A stretch of DNA of 41,257 nt from SAR324 cluster bacterium (GTDB lineage Bacteria > SAR324 > NAC60-12). Made by a program: the position numbers and the translations under genes. The number at the start of each line of letters is the position of its first letter. Within the stretch, counting starts at the first letter, position 1. Positions 1-8,244 of the stretch are shown here, in pieces. Below the pieces are notes generated by a model that was not told the origin of the DNA, made no database searches, and saw nothing but the letters and a program-made list of their open reading frames with translations. The stretch lies in NCBI GenBank assembly GCA_015231825.1, contig JADGAV010000041.1:1-41257 (forward strand). Direction: 5' to 3'.

Positions 1-309
1 AAGCGGTTTCCTGTTGGAGTTTCTAATCTTTTTAGAGAATGTTCATATTCTTAATAATACATAATATCTGTAAATATATTAATTTATTCTGAATCAGTTA
101 CTCTTCAAATGATTTTCCCAAGCCATAGAATCCACATGAAGATGTGCTTTCACAAGATCTCCAAGATGTGATAATAGAGAAAAATATTAGTCTTTGCTTG
201 CTAAAAACTCAAATAACAATAAGAACCTGATATATAAAAAGAACATTCTTCCTCGAAGCCCTCTGTTTTCTTATTCTGTTCTAATCCATTAATATTAAAA
301 GGATAATCC
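1..309. other. A/T-rich leader with no gene seen
   Basis: I see no convincing reading frame, RNA gene or hairpin here. The stretch is A/T-rich and probably holds the promoter of the DUF2461 gene that starts at 310. Confidence 0.5.
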
Positions 310-984
310 ATGCACTACTTTAATAAAGATTTCAAATTTTTCTTTATTGAGCTTCGGGCAAATAATAATAAAGAGTGGTTTCATAGTCAAAAACAAAGAT
401 ATGAAAAAAATGTTAAAAAACCATTCGAGCAATTTGTTAATGACCTGATAAAAAACATCCAGCAATACGACCCTGCATTAGAGATTGAAGCAAAAGAATG
501 TATCTTACGGATTAATAGAGATATTCGATTTGCGAAGGACAAGTCCCCCTACAATCTATACTGCACAGCATTTGTATCAAACGGGGGGCGAAAAGATAAA
601 AGTATTCCAGGCCTATTTCTTCGTTTTTCTCCAGGGATGATTGGCATAATGGGAGGTTGTCATGGTCCATCCAAAGAACAAATTGCTAGGATTCGGGCGT
701 TGATCAGTAAAGATATCAAGAGTTTTCGAGAGACCATTGAGACTCCTTTGTTTAAAGATACGTTTGGAGAGATCAAAGGAGATTCCATCAAGAGAGTTCC
801 GCCTGAACTAAAAGAAGCAGCTGCCATCGAGCCACTAATTCTAAACAAACAATTCTACTTTTCCACTGAAAGAGAGTCTGAATTGATAATCAGCGAAAAA
901 TTAATGGATGAGTGCCTGTTTTACTGGAAGGCGGCAAAGCCTGTGAACGATTTTTTAACAGAAGCGATCATTTCTGGTAAATAA
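310..984 (+). CDS. DUF2461 family protein
   Basis: The 224-residue product matches the DUF2461 (TIGR02453) pattern. An N-terminal segment has an aromatic run followed by NNNKEWFHSQKQRYE, then RINRDIRFAKDKSPY around residues 68-82, and a glycine-rich GMIGIMGGCHGPS stretch near 109-121. The length is normal for the family. The biochemical function of the family is unknown. An AGGA ribosome site lies about six bases before the ATG. The gene is convergent with the exonuclease III gene that follows. The family call is by recognition of these motifs; the cellular role is not known. Confidence 0.8.
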   Translation: MHYFNKDFKFFFIELRANNNKEWFHSQKQRYEKNVKKPFEQFVNDLIKNIQQYDPALEIEAKECILRINRDIRFAKDKSPYNLYCTAFVSNGGRKDKSIPGLFLRFSPGMIGIMGGCHGPSKEQIARIRALISKDIKSFRETIETPLFKDTFGEIKGDSIKRVPPELKEAAAIEPLILNKQFYFSTERESELIISEKLMDECLFYWKAAKPVNDFLTEAIISGK

Positions 985-1067
985 TTGCTCCAATAAGCAC
1001 CTCGACGCAAATAGTGGGAATATTTTTTAGAGGGTCATTGCTACTCGATTTTTTAGGAAGAATTGTT

Positions 1068-1850
1068 TTACTTTTTAGTTCTCAAATGGATACCAACCGG
1101 GCAATGGTCGCTTCCGGTCACTTCCGGCAATATGAAGGCATCACTGACTTGTTTTATCCCCTCACTTACAATAAAAAAATAATCAAGCCTCCATCCGATA
1201 TTGCGCCCTCGCGCATTAGTTCTGTTAGACCACCAAGAATACTGCGCTTCCAAATCAGGATAAAAGTGTCTAAAACAATCGAGGTAGCCCTTTTTAATGA
1301 TTTTATCAATCCATGCACGTTCTTCAGGCAAAAATCCGGTATTTTTCATATTCTCCCTGGGTCGAGCCAGATCAATTTCATTGTGTGCTGTATTGACATC
1401 TCCACAAAAAATCACCGTGCGCCCCTGGGCTCGCAACTGCTCACATTTTCTTAGAAAAGCGGCATAAAATCCTAATTTAAAGGGAACCCGACCCAAATCA
1501 TTACCTCCATTAGGGAAGTAGCAATTTAACAATGTAAATTCAGGGTATTCAGCAATAATGGTTCGCCCCTCCTGGTCATACTTTTTTACTCCCAAGCCAA
1601 ACTCAACCGAAATAGGAGCTTCGCGGGACAATAAAGCCGTGCCACTGTAGCCAGCTTTAGTCGCGCTATGCCAATAGCTGTGATAGCCCAAAGGATTTGC
1701 GAGCTCATCCGGCAGCTGATCGCTCCTTGCCTTTGTCTCTTGAAGGCAAAGGACATCGGGAGCAGCACTGTTTAGCCAATCTAAAAAACCTTTTTTGTAA
1801 CCTGCTCGGATACCATTTACATTCCAGGAAATTAACGATAAATTTTTCAT
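1068..1850 (-). CDS. xth: Exodeoxyribonuclease III (AP endonuclease)
   Basis: The 260-residue protein belongs to the ExoIII/APE1 branch of the endonuclease/exonuclease/phosphatase fold. In base-excision repair such enzymes cut DNA at abasic sites and degrade one strand of duplex DNA from the 3' end. Signature motifs appear in order: WNVNGIR at residues 9-15, QETK near 37-40 with the metal-binding Glu, GDVNTAHNEID in the middle, WRLDYFF near the C-terminus and the catalytic SDHCP close to the end. The length is standard. The ATG at 1850 places the first beta strand (LSLISWN) directly at the N-terminus. It is divergent from the S24 repressor gene. It is the first of two exonuclease III homologues in this window. 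Confidence 0.95.
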   Translation of the reverse strand: MKNLSLISWNVNGIRAGYKKGFLDWLNSAAPDVLCLQETKARSDQLPDELANPLGYHSYWHSATKAGYSGTALLSREAPISVEFGLGVKKYDQEGRTIIAEYPEFTLLNCYFPNGGNDLGRVPFKLGFYAAFLRKCEQLRAQGRTVIFCGDVNTAHNEIDLARPRENMKNTGFLPEERAWIDKIIKKGYLDCFRHFYPDLEAQYSWWSNRTNARGRNIGWRLDYFFIVSEGIKQVSDAFILPEVTGSDHCPVGIHLRTKK

Positions 1851-2196
1851 AAGAACCCTTAATAAATCTGTCGATTGATTTTATATATATTATTATTTTC
1901 TCAACACGGAATAATAATCCCCAATGAACGTACATTAATCAGCATCAAGGCATGCTGAAAATGTCAACGGGGCAGTTTTGAGTTCCGGGGATCATACCAA
2001 GAAATACCTTTTGTATTCCACCTTTTCCTGACACCAAACCCTCTTTTCACGATCAAAATTCTCCCTCAAAGTTTTCTCCTGGACTTCAAAAGCTCTTCGT
2101 TGAAGCGCGCCTGACGTATACATTTCCATTTTTACGGAAGATTATAAAAACCCTAATCAAGTATTTCATTCCTGGTGAGAACTTGGAAAATGATTC

Positions 2197-2225
2197 TTGA
2201 CATTCGAGAAGGCATTGTGTAAAAA
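2197..2225 (+). promoter_or_regulatory. Sigma-70-like promoter of the S24 repressor gene
   Basis: A perfect -35 hexamer TTGACA at 2197-2202 is followed by a 17-base spacer and a -10 hexamer TAAAAA at 2220-2225 (4 of 6 matches). It lies about 60 bases before the repressor start codon and points toward it. Confidence 0.5.
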
Positions 2226-2226
2226 T

Positions 2227-2242
2227 TTATTAATATTAATAA
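2227..2242. promoter_or_regulatory. Candidate operator, perfect 16-bp palindrome
   Basis: TTATTAATATTAATAA is its own reverse complement and begins one base after the predicted -10 element. In this position a dimeric repressor would block transcription, so autoregulation by the S24 repressor encoded downstream is the natural inference. The sequence is pure A/T in an A/T-rich region, so chance occurrence is possible. Confidence 0.4.
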
Positions 2243-2286
2243 TTCTTATTAAAAATTATATTTTTATCACCCAATAACGGGATAAA

Positions 2287-3459
2287 ATGTCTGCCAAAAG
2301 TACTGAAATTATTGAAGCGATCCGGATTCGTGAAAACCTGAAAACAAAAACCGAAGTCGCTAAATTACTTGGATTCAAGCATATTCAGGCTCTTTATTAC
2401 CGAACAAGAACAGACACGATCCCTACTGATGTTTTGCTAGACTATTGCCGACAACGCGATCTTGATATCGAGCAGCTGCGAGAAGATCCTTTTTCGATTA
2501 TTGACCGTTTCGCGCCAAAAGTCCCTGAAACAAAAATTCCATCTAGAATTTACGACTCTCCGGCAGCCGAATATGAACGAAAAATCTACCAAGTTCCTAT
2601 TTTGGAAATCGAGGCCAGTGCGGGTCCCGGTACGATCGCCGGTCATGAAACAGTTACCGATTTCATTCCATTTTTTGAAGACTTTCTGACGGATCAACTC
2701 AATGTTCCTCTCCCTGACTCGATCAATGCGCTGAGAGTTTCAGGCGATTCAATGGAACCCACCCTTTACAGTGGAGATATGGTCTTAGTGACCCTCAACC
2801 CATTCAGCAAACCAGAGGGAGGAATTTTCTGCATCGGTTTAGGAGATGAGTTGAAGATAAAACGCCTCCAGAAACTGGGAAACAACTCAATCAAGGTGAT
2901 TTCTGACAATCCAAGCTATGAGTCAGAACAGTATTTTTTGAATGATGACTCAGAATTTCGGATCATTGGAGAGGTGATCTGGATTGGGAGATCGGTCGGA
3001 ACAGCCAAGAACCACGACTGGGATAAAATGAAGACGATTGAGGTTCTTGAGAAACAAGCTGCTGATATGTATGAGCAGATTCAGAAACTCAATAAGGAAC
3101 ACAAACAAGAACTTGAAGCACTTAAGTCAGAATCGAAGAGGGAGATTCAGACGATCAAACTGGAATCCAAAAAAGAAATCGAATTGTTAAAAGAGGAACG
3201 TAGGGAAGAAATCAAAATCCTGAAACTTGACCATAAAGAAGAAATTGCTGCGGCCAAGGAAGAAATCAAGACTCTCAAATCGGATCAAAAAATGATGATC
3301 GAGACTCTGGTTTCAGAACGAAAAAAAGAAATCGAATTGATCAAAGCCGAACATAGGGCAGAGTTAGAAAAACTAAAATTCAACCACAATGAAAACCTTC
3401 AGATGAAAAAAGAAGAATCCTTGAAGGAAATATTGCACTCCCAAACAGGATCAGAATAA
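2287..3459 (+). CDS. S24/LexA-like autocleavable repressor with long coiled-coil tail
   Basis: The 390-residue protein has three parts. Residues 1-65 look like a CI-type helix-turn-helix DNA-binding domain (KTEVAKLLGFKHIQALYYRTR). Residues 98-235 form a peptidase S24 domain with Ala112-Gly113 as the likely self-cleavage bond, nucleophile Ser155 in SGDSMEPT and Lys192 in IKRL. The 37-residue Ser-Lys spacing equals that of LexA. Residues 250-385 are a charged Lys/Glu coiled coil made largely of 11-residue repeats, which typical CI or LexA repressors lack. Proteins of this kind repress genes and self-cleave on RecA filaments after DNA damage. An SOS-type role is inferred, and the neighbouring repair genes fit it. 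A promoter and a palindrome lie upstream. Confidence 0.85.
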   Translation: MSAKSTEIIEAIRIRENLKTKTEVAKLLGFKHIQALYYRTRTDTIPTDVLLDYCRQRDLDIEQLREDPFSIIDRFAPKVPETKIPSRIYDSPAAEYERKIYQVPILEIEASAGPGTIAGHETVTDFIPFFEDFLTDQLNVPLPDSINALRVSGDSMEPTLYSGDMVLVTLNPFSKPEGGIFCIGLGDELKIKRLQKLGNNSIKVISDNPSYESEQYFLNDDSEFRIIGEVIWIGRSVGTAKNHDWDKMKTIEVLEKQAADMYEQIQKLNKEHKQELEALKSESKREIQTIKLESKKEIELLKEERREEIKILKLDHKEEIAAAKEEIKTLKSDQKMMIETLVSERKKEIELIKAEHRAELEKLKFNHNENLQMKKEESLKEILHSQTGSE

Positions 3460-3528
3460 TTGATGAGAACAAACCAATCTCTCAAGGTACTGTAGGCATA
3501 ATTATCAAACCATTATGAGACTGAAGCT

Positions 3529-3708
3529 ATGAGAATACAAAATCCCATCAAAGACCGCGAAATCATCAAGCGCCTGGACAATTTCTTATCTTTTGGTCCT
3601 GCTGATTCAGAAGGGAAAGTCACCGTTACCATCGCCACGGTCAAAGGCATTCTCGATGGAGAGGAAGAAGCTATTTTAAAGATGCTGGAACCCTGGAAGA
3701 TCAATTGA
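3529..3708 (+). CDS. Small hypothetical protein (59 aa)
   Basis: A short open frame encodes MRIQNPIKDREIIKRLDNFL at its start and ends EEEAILKMLEPWKIN. The composition is protein-like, with alternating charged and hydrophobic residues suggesting two helices around a VTVTIATV strand. It lies 70 bases after the S24 repressor on the same strand and could be co-transcribed with it. No clear ribosome binding site precedes the ATG and I do not recognise a family. A longer frame on the opposite strand overlaps it but looks less protein-like. Confidence 0.35.
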   Translation: MRIQNPIKDREIIKRLDNFLSFGPADSEGKVTVTIATVKGILDGEEEAILKMLEPWKIN

Positions 3709-4056
3709 AATCTTGATAAACCATGCTGTTTTGAGAGACTGCATCAAATCCGCAAATGGACAGGGTTTCTTTCTGCACCTTGGCCCCTCTGAAGAAAGAA
3801 GATGGTTTCACGATGCTTGAGACCGAAGATTCAGAGGGGGTATTCAAACAGTTCCTCCGCTTATTATTTCGCGCGCTAGAAGCTCATTTTAAGCACCCCC
3901 AAAGCCTTTTTATCAGGAAATCATCTTTAACTTGTAATCACTATTTTGCCAAGGTAAGAAGTGTACAGGTACTGCAAAGTATTTCCCTATCATTCTTATT
4001 TAAATTCTCCTCCAAATCGTATATTTCGTAAGTGTGAGATACTCCGCTATTTTGAA
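3709..4056. other. Intergenic region before the parA unit
   Basis: No gene is supported here. Open frames across it have unconvincing composition. A possible GTG start with an AAGG upstream occurs at 3961, in frame with the next gene, but the added residues look noncoding. No repeats typical of a centromere (parS/parC) site were seen. Confidence 0.4.
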
Positions 4057-4350
4057 ATGAAGTTGTTTGGATCCATAAAATATTTTTGGGAAAGGGTCTT
4101 TAATCATACCTCAAAATTTACTTTCTGGATTTTGAGCCGTTTTATTCAAGAGGGTATTGTGAAAGATGAATTCGCTTTTATAAATAAGAAAATCACTAGA
4201 GAAGATATCAATGTAGCATTCAAGGAATATATTGAAAAAGGCGGGAAAGTTAAGATCCTCCCTCCTGAAGTAGGGAATAATGAAATTGCGGATTTTGGGA
4301 GTCATTCAGAAGACAGGAATTATAGTCAAATTCCAGGGATGGCCAATTAG
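4057..4350 (+). CDS. Small hypothetical protein directly upstream of parA
   Basis: The 97-residue product has a basic, aromatic N-terminal part and a C-terminal part with KKITREDINVAFKEYIEK followed by GGKVKILPPE. Short sequences of the GGKI-x-LPP type occur at the ends of many small phage and plasmid proteins, but I cannot name a family. Its stop codon is directly followed by the parA ATG with no spacer, which implies translational coupling. It could be the DNA-binding partner or a regulator of ParA; partner genes in type Ib systems usually lie downstream, and none is seen there. The ATG at 4057 is chosen over an in-frame GTG at 3961. Confidence 0.5.
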   Translation: MKLFGSIKYFWERVFNHTSKFTFWILSRFIQEGIVKDEFAFINKKITREDINVAFKEYIEKGGKVKILPPEVGNNEIADFGSHSEDRNYSQIPGMAN

Positions 4351-4962
4351 ATGATCTACGCATTGGTATCTCACAAAGGAGGTGTTGGCAAAAGTACACT
4401 AGCCACGAATATAGCTTTTGGATTGTCAAAAGAGTCGGATGTATTGCTCATTGATACAGATGAGCAGGGCAGTTCATTAGACTGGATTAATACAAGAGAA
4501 GAAGAAACTGATTTAACAGTTATTGGCTTTCCTAAAAAGAAAATCCACAAGGAAATCGAGAAAATTTCCCGAGCTTATGAACATGTAGTGATTGATACCC
4601 CTTCCCATTCCAGCAGCCTTGTCAGAGGAGCAATTCTCGCATCTGACCGGGTTTTAATTCCAGTCCAGCCATCGCCCTATGATATTTGGGCAGTGGCAGA
4701 AACGGTTAATTTAATTGAAGAGATCTGGGATCTTAAGGAAGTTCCTGCCGTGTTTATCATCAACCGGAAAATAGTTAATACAGTAATCGGAAAAGATGCT
4801 TCTCAGATCCTGAATGATTATGGTTTACCGGTGCTGAATACTCATATTTGTCAGCGGGTTATTTTCCCAGAATCCGCTTCGTCTGGGAGATCCGTATTGG
4901 AATTTAGCAGCGAAGCCCGATTAGAGGTTGATGACTTAATTGAGGAAATTAAGTCACTTTGA
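4351..4962 (+). CDS. parA: ParA-family partition ATPase
   Basis: This 203-residue deviant Walker ATPase belongs to the short type Ib (ParF/Soj-like) class used to position plasmids, chromids or other cargo. The Walker A motif KGGVGKST spans residues 9-16 with the signature lysine at 9. LLIDTDEQGSSLDW follows as the switch I region, and VVIDTPS is Walker B. There is no N-terminal DNA-binding extension, as expected for type Ib. It is coupled to the small gene upstream. An iteron origin about 20 kb away fits a replicon-segregation role, though ParA-like proteins can also position flagellar or chemotaxis complexes, and fliG lies next door. Confidence 0.9.
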   Translation: MIYALVSHKGGVGKSTLATNIAFGLSKESDVLLIDTDEQGSSLDWINTREEETDLTVIGFPKKKIHKEIEKISRAYEHVVIDTPSHSSSLVRGAILASDRVLIPVQPSPYDIWAVAETVNLIEEIWDLKEVPAVFIINRKIVNTVIGKDASQILNDYGLPVLNTHICQRVIFPESASSGRSVLEFSSEARLEVDDLIEEIKSL

Positions 4963-5328
4963 CAAGCTCTTGTCCCCTGCACAATTACTGATCATTTTTC
5001 ATGGTCTCCTCTTCCCAGTTAAACACTCCCTTCATCTCACTCAATCTACTCACCCGTTTAGGAATTTCTTAAGAAATAAGACTATCAGATTTTTTCACCC
5101 GGGCACACACCATGAACCCTTTCTTCCCCCATACTACACCTGAAGATAGGCCTGAATATTGCTTTTTTTTCACATACTTTATTGGATTCATCTCAGTAGA
5201 TAACAGCATGAAACTGCTATCCATACTCAGAAAACGAAGCAATAAATTCTACCGGATACTATTGAAAGGGATTGTATCAATTGATCAACTGAAATTGTCG
5301 TTCTTGAGAGGTTTCAACAGGAGAATAG
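4963..5328. other. Intergenic region between parA and fliG
   Basis: No gene is supported. A perfect 14-bp palindrome, ATTTCTTAAGAAAT, lies at 5064-5077 and could be a protein binding site. No intrinsic terminator or clear promoter was recognised. Confidence 0.4.
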
Positions 5329-6342
5329 ATGAGTGTAGGGAAATTAACTGGTCCAAAAAAAGCAGCAATTTTACTCCTTGCAATGGGAGAGGACAATGCC
5401 GCAGAAGTTTTGAAAAATCTGGAAGAAATTGAAATTCAGCAAATTGGTTATTACATGACCCGATTCACTGATGTGGCTCCAGAGGAACTCGATATTGTAC
5501 TAGAAGAGTTCTACCGAAAATCCGTGATGCAGGATGAGGGAGTTGGTGTGAGTGCCAGCAGTGATTTTGTAAAAAATGCCCTCGTGAAGGCAATGGGGAA
5601 TGATAAGGCGCGTGATTTGGTAGACAACCTGAAGGCACACCAGGAAGAAGGGGCACTTGATTCCCTGAAATTCATGGATCCCAAAATAATTGCCGGTTAC
5701 ATTGCTCATGAACACCCACAAACTATCTCTTTGATCATGGCCCATCTCACAGACCTGGAACAAGCATCAATGGTCTTACGGGATTTACCGGAAAACCTGC
5801 AAGCCGATGTGGTTTATCGTATGGCAGCATTGGAAAGTATCCCTCCTGGTGTGATTGCCGAAATGGATGAGGTGCTCTCAGAGGAGATGAAAACTGCCGC
5901 GACTGTAGGGACAAAAGTAGGAGGTGTTGAGTCCGTTGCAGAAATTCTAAATACAATGGACAAAGCGTCTGAAACGCGTATTCTTGCTACTATTGAAGAA
6001 AGTAACCCTGATTTGGCAGAACAGATTCGTGAGTTGATGTTCACTTTCGAAGATTTGGTGCTCATTGACAGCCAGCAAATGCAAATCATTCTCAAAGAAA
6101 TTGAACAGCAGGATTTGGTTTTATCCCTCAAAACTGCTAGTGATGCAGTCAAGGAGCTAGTCTTCAGCAGCATGTCATCCAGAGCATCTGACATGATTCG
6201 GGACGATCTTGAAGTCATGGGACCGGTTAAGGTTTCTGATGTGGAACAAGCCCAGCAAAAAATCATTCAGATGATTCGTAAATTGGAAGAAGATGGAAAA
6301 ATCGTCATCAGTGGACGAGGAGGTGAGTCGCAAGTTGTCTGA
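5329..6342 (+). CDS. fliG: Flagellar motor switch protein FliG
   Basis: The 337-residue protein has the full FliG layout. The N-terminal domain begins LTGPKKAAILLLAMG and binds the MS-ring protein FliF. The middle domain carries the EHPQT motif at 128-132. A GGVESVAEILN stretch links to the C-terminal domain, which has the charged MFTFEDLVLID segment that contacts the stator. Together with FliM and FliN it sets motor direction and transmits torque. An AGGAG ribosome site precedes the ATG. FliG is normally encoded next to fliF and fliH; here it stands alone beside parA, so it is either a relocated single copy or an extra paralogue. Confidence 0.95.
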   Translation: MSVGKLTGPKKAAILLLAMGEDNAAEVLKNLEEIEIQQIGYYMTRFTDVAPEELDIVLEEFYRKSVMQDEGVGVSASSDFVKNALVKAMGNDKARDLVDNLKAHQEEGALDSLKFMDPKIIAGYIAHEHPQTISLIMAHLTDLEQASMVLRDLPENLQADVVYRMAALESIPPGVIAEMDEVLSEEMKTAATVGTKVGGVESVAEILNTMDKASETRILATIEESNPDLAEQIRELMFTFEDLVLIDSQQMQIILKEIEQQDLVLSLKTASDAVKELVFSSMSSRASDMIRDDLEVMGPVKVSDVEQAQQKIIQMIRKLEEDGKIVISGRGGESQVV

Positions 6343-6408
6343 TATCTGGATATGAAATAATTTGATATAATATATTAAATTTCAAAATTTTTGAATTGAT
6401 CTGCTAAA

Positions 6409-7518
6409 ATGAATGAATCACAGACCCATTACGACTCTGAACTTCTCCAATTCCTGTCCGACCGTATCCGCCTCTCTGAATTGAGGCATAAATTCAAGGG
6501 CAATATGGCTTTGGTCGCTAGTCAACTATATGATCTCTGGCGATCAGGTCAACTGCATGTTCATCGGGATTGGGGAAACACTTCTCAAAAAAACGAGAAA
6601 ATCCTCTATACCAATCGCACCTGTTTGCTTCCAACAGATTGGCTGCAAATTGTAAAAGAATCCGAACACCAGCAATCGCTTCTCATTGCAACATGGAATA
6701 TCAATTCTATCCGCTCTCGTATGCCGCTCCTTTTGTCGTGGTTGGAAGAGCACCGCCCTGATATTATCTGCCTGCAAGAAACAAAAGTCGAAGATCATCT
6801 ATTCCCGCATCAGGAACTGGGATTATCGGGATATCAAACTGTTTTCTCAGGACAAAAAACCTATAACGGTGTTGCCATACTCTCCAGGCACCCTATCGAG
6901 GAAGTGAAATACGGCTTTTCAAATCGATATGATTCTGAAAACAAAAGATTGATTGCGGCAAAGATCCTCGGCATTTGGATCATTAACGTCTATGTGCCCC
7001 AAGGACAATCGACAGACTCACCAAAATTTTCTTACAAAATCGAATTTTTAAAGGAATTGTTCCAGGAATTGGAACAATTCTATGATTCAAGTGTCCCTTT
7101 GTTACTTGCAGGGGATTATAATATTGCTCCGGATTCAAGAGATGTCTCCCATCCTGAAGCAATGGAAAATCAGGTGAGCTTTCACCCCAGGGAGCATCAA
7201 TTCCTGGATCAAATCAGAAAATGGAAATTGGAAGATGTGTTTCGGAAATTTAATCAAGAAAAGGGGCATTATTCCTGGTGGGATTTCAGAACAATGGGAT
7301 TTGAAAAAGACGAAGGCATGCGCATAGACCATATATGGGTATCTCCCTCCCTGATGGGCTGCTGTAAATCATGCGTGATCGATATTGAAAATCGCGGACA
7401 ACCGAAACCTTCTGATCATGCGCCTGTTCTCTCCGAGTTCTCATATCAATATCAACCAGCAGGCAACAGCCGTTTCGACATCAACCAGAACGGTGTAAAG
7501 CACAACGGGGGTGACTAA
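6409..7518 (+). CDS. Exonuclease III family protein with N-terminal extension
   Basis: The C-terminal 275 residues are an exonuclease III/AP endonuclease domain: TWNINSIR at 95-102, QETK at 123-126, GDYNIAP at 235-241, RIDHIWVS at 305-312 and SDHAPV at 335-340. All usual metal-binding and catalytic positions appear intact, so abasic-site cleavage or 3' processing in base-excision repair is expected. The first 90 residues are an extra segment that begins with helical sequence (ELLQFLSDRIRLSELRHKF) and contains SGQLHVHRDWG. It may be a small winged-helix-like or protein-binding domain; I do not recognise it. The stop codon overlaps the next start by one base (TAATG), so the two genes are coupled. 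Confidence 0.9.
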   Translation: MNESQTHYDSELLQFLSDRIRLSELRHKFKGNMALVASQLYDLWRSGQLHVHRDWGNTSQKNEKILYTNRTCLLPTDWLQIVKESEHQQSLLIATWNINSIRSRMPLLLSWLEEHRPDIICLQETKVEDHLFPHQELGLSGYQTVFSGQKTYNGVAILSRHPIEEVKYGFSNRYDSENKRLIAAKILGIWIINVYVPQGQSTDSPKFSYKIEFLKELFQELEQFYDSSVPLLLAGDYNIAPDSRDVSHPEAMENQVSFHPREHQFLDQIRKWKLEDVFRKFNQEKGHYSWWDFRTMGFEKDEGMRIDHIWVSPSLMGCCKSCVIDIENRGQPKPSDHAPVLSEFSYQYQPAGNSRFDINQNGVKHNGGD

Positions 7519-7826
7519 TGCATTTTGATGAGCTAATAAACAAATTCATTCAAAAAAATGGGGTTGAACAATCCACTATGATGAAAACACCTTGTTTGCG
7601 CTATCAAGGAGATTTTATGGCGATGATGTTTGAAAAAGAAGATTCTCTCATCATCAAAGTCTCTCCTCATCGGGTTGATGAACTCATTGCTGAGGGAAAA
7701 GGCATGGAGTTTAACTATACAAAGAAAAGATTTAAAGAGTGGGTGCTTATCCCTTTGGAATATGAAGATGAATACGAGTCTTATATTGATGAGGCTCTCT
7801 CCTACGCAAAGGAAAAAAAGAAATGA
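7518..7826 (+). CDS. TfoX N-terminal/YjbR-like small protein
   Basis: The 102-residue product has the TfoX-N or MmcQ/YjbR pattern: TMMKTPCLRYQGDFMAMMF, a strand-rich SLIIKVSPHRVDELIAEGKG segment, FNYTKKRFKEWVLIPLE, and a helix ending in KEKKK. Such small alpha/beta proteins have no firmly established general function. The start codon overlaps the stop of the exonuclease III gene (TAATG), implying translational coupling and perhaps a shared role. The choice between the TfoX-N and YjbR families is uncertain. Confidence 0.65.
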   Translation: MHFDELINKFIQKNGVEQSTMMKTPCLRYQGDFMAMMFEKEDSLIIKVSPHRVDELIAEGKGMEFNYTKKRFKEWVLIPLEYEDEYESYIDEALSYAKEKKK

Positions 7827-8244
7827 GTAAATTGCTGAGTACAAGAAAAAAACTTCCATGACTTGCACAGAAACTAACAAGCAATAGTATTCATCTCTTC
7901 CTAAAATCGTTATCTTCCGCACTTTTTTCTTCCGGAGTCTTGGGGCCCCATCCTCGCTATTAATAGACTCTTACCCTCTCAGGAGCTTCTTAAGCTCAAA
8001 CACGATACCTCTTCCCTGAAACACCGCAAGCACTCCGAAAATCAATGAGATCGTCCTCAAAAACGGATTGCCCGTATCACATTCCCAAAGTGATGGAGAA
8101 AATCTGTTAAAAAACATGATCCTCCTGGAAATTTTGACTCAATTTTTTTCTAAACCTGCCGAAAAGCTATATAACAGTGAGTAGGATTTAGGAAACCTGC
8201 TCCGACGATTCACCACAATGGGCTATGAAATATAAGGAGTTATC
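7827..8244. other. Intergenic region upstream of the plus-strand flagellin
   Basis: No gene is seen in these 418 bases. They contain a 6-bp inverted repeat GAGCTT-CTT-AAGCTC at 7983-7997 and the sigma-28-like promoter at 8139-8165, which is listed separately. Confidence 0.5.
8139..8165 (+). promoter_or_regulatory. Sigma-28 (FliA)-like flagellin promoter
   Basis: TCAATTTT at 8139-8146 matches 6 of 8 bases of the sigma-28 -35 consensus TAAAGTTT. After an 11-base spacer, GCCGAAAA at 8158-8165 matches 7 of 8 bases of GCCGATAA. It lies about 80 bases before the flagellin start and points toward it. I did not find an equally good match upstream of the five minus-strand flagellins. Confidence 0.5.

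Larger units (their letters stand above)
1851..2286. other. Divergent intergenic region between xth and the S24 repressor
   Basis: No gene is seen in these 436 bases. The right end carries a sigma-70-like promoter (2197-2225) followed at once by a perfect 16-bp palindrome (2227-2242), both listed separately. The rest shows no feature I can support. Confidence 0.5.

Noticed and set aside
1014..1454. Plus-strand open frame of 146 codons
   Set aside because: It lies antisense to the clearly recognised exonuclease III gene.
3756..4031. Plus-strand open frame of 91 codons before parA
   Set aside because: Composition is unlike a protein (long Ser/Phe/Leu runs near the end), there is no ribosome site, and it overlaps the next gene's possible region.
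5112..5432. Plus-strand open frame overlapping the fliG start
   Set aside because: It is out of frame with fliG and has no recognisable protein features.
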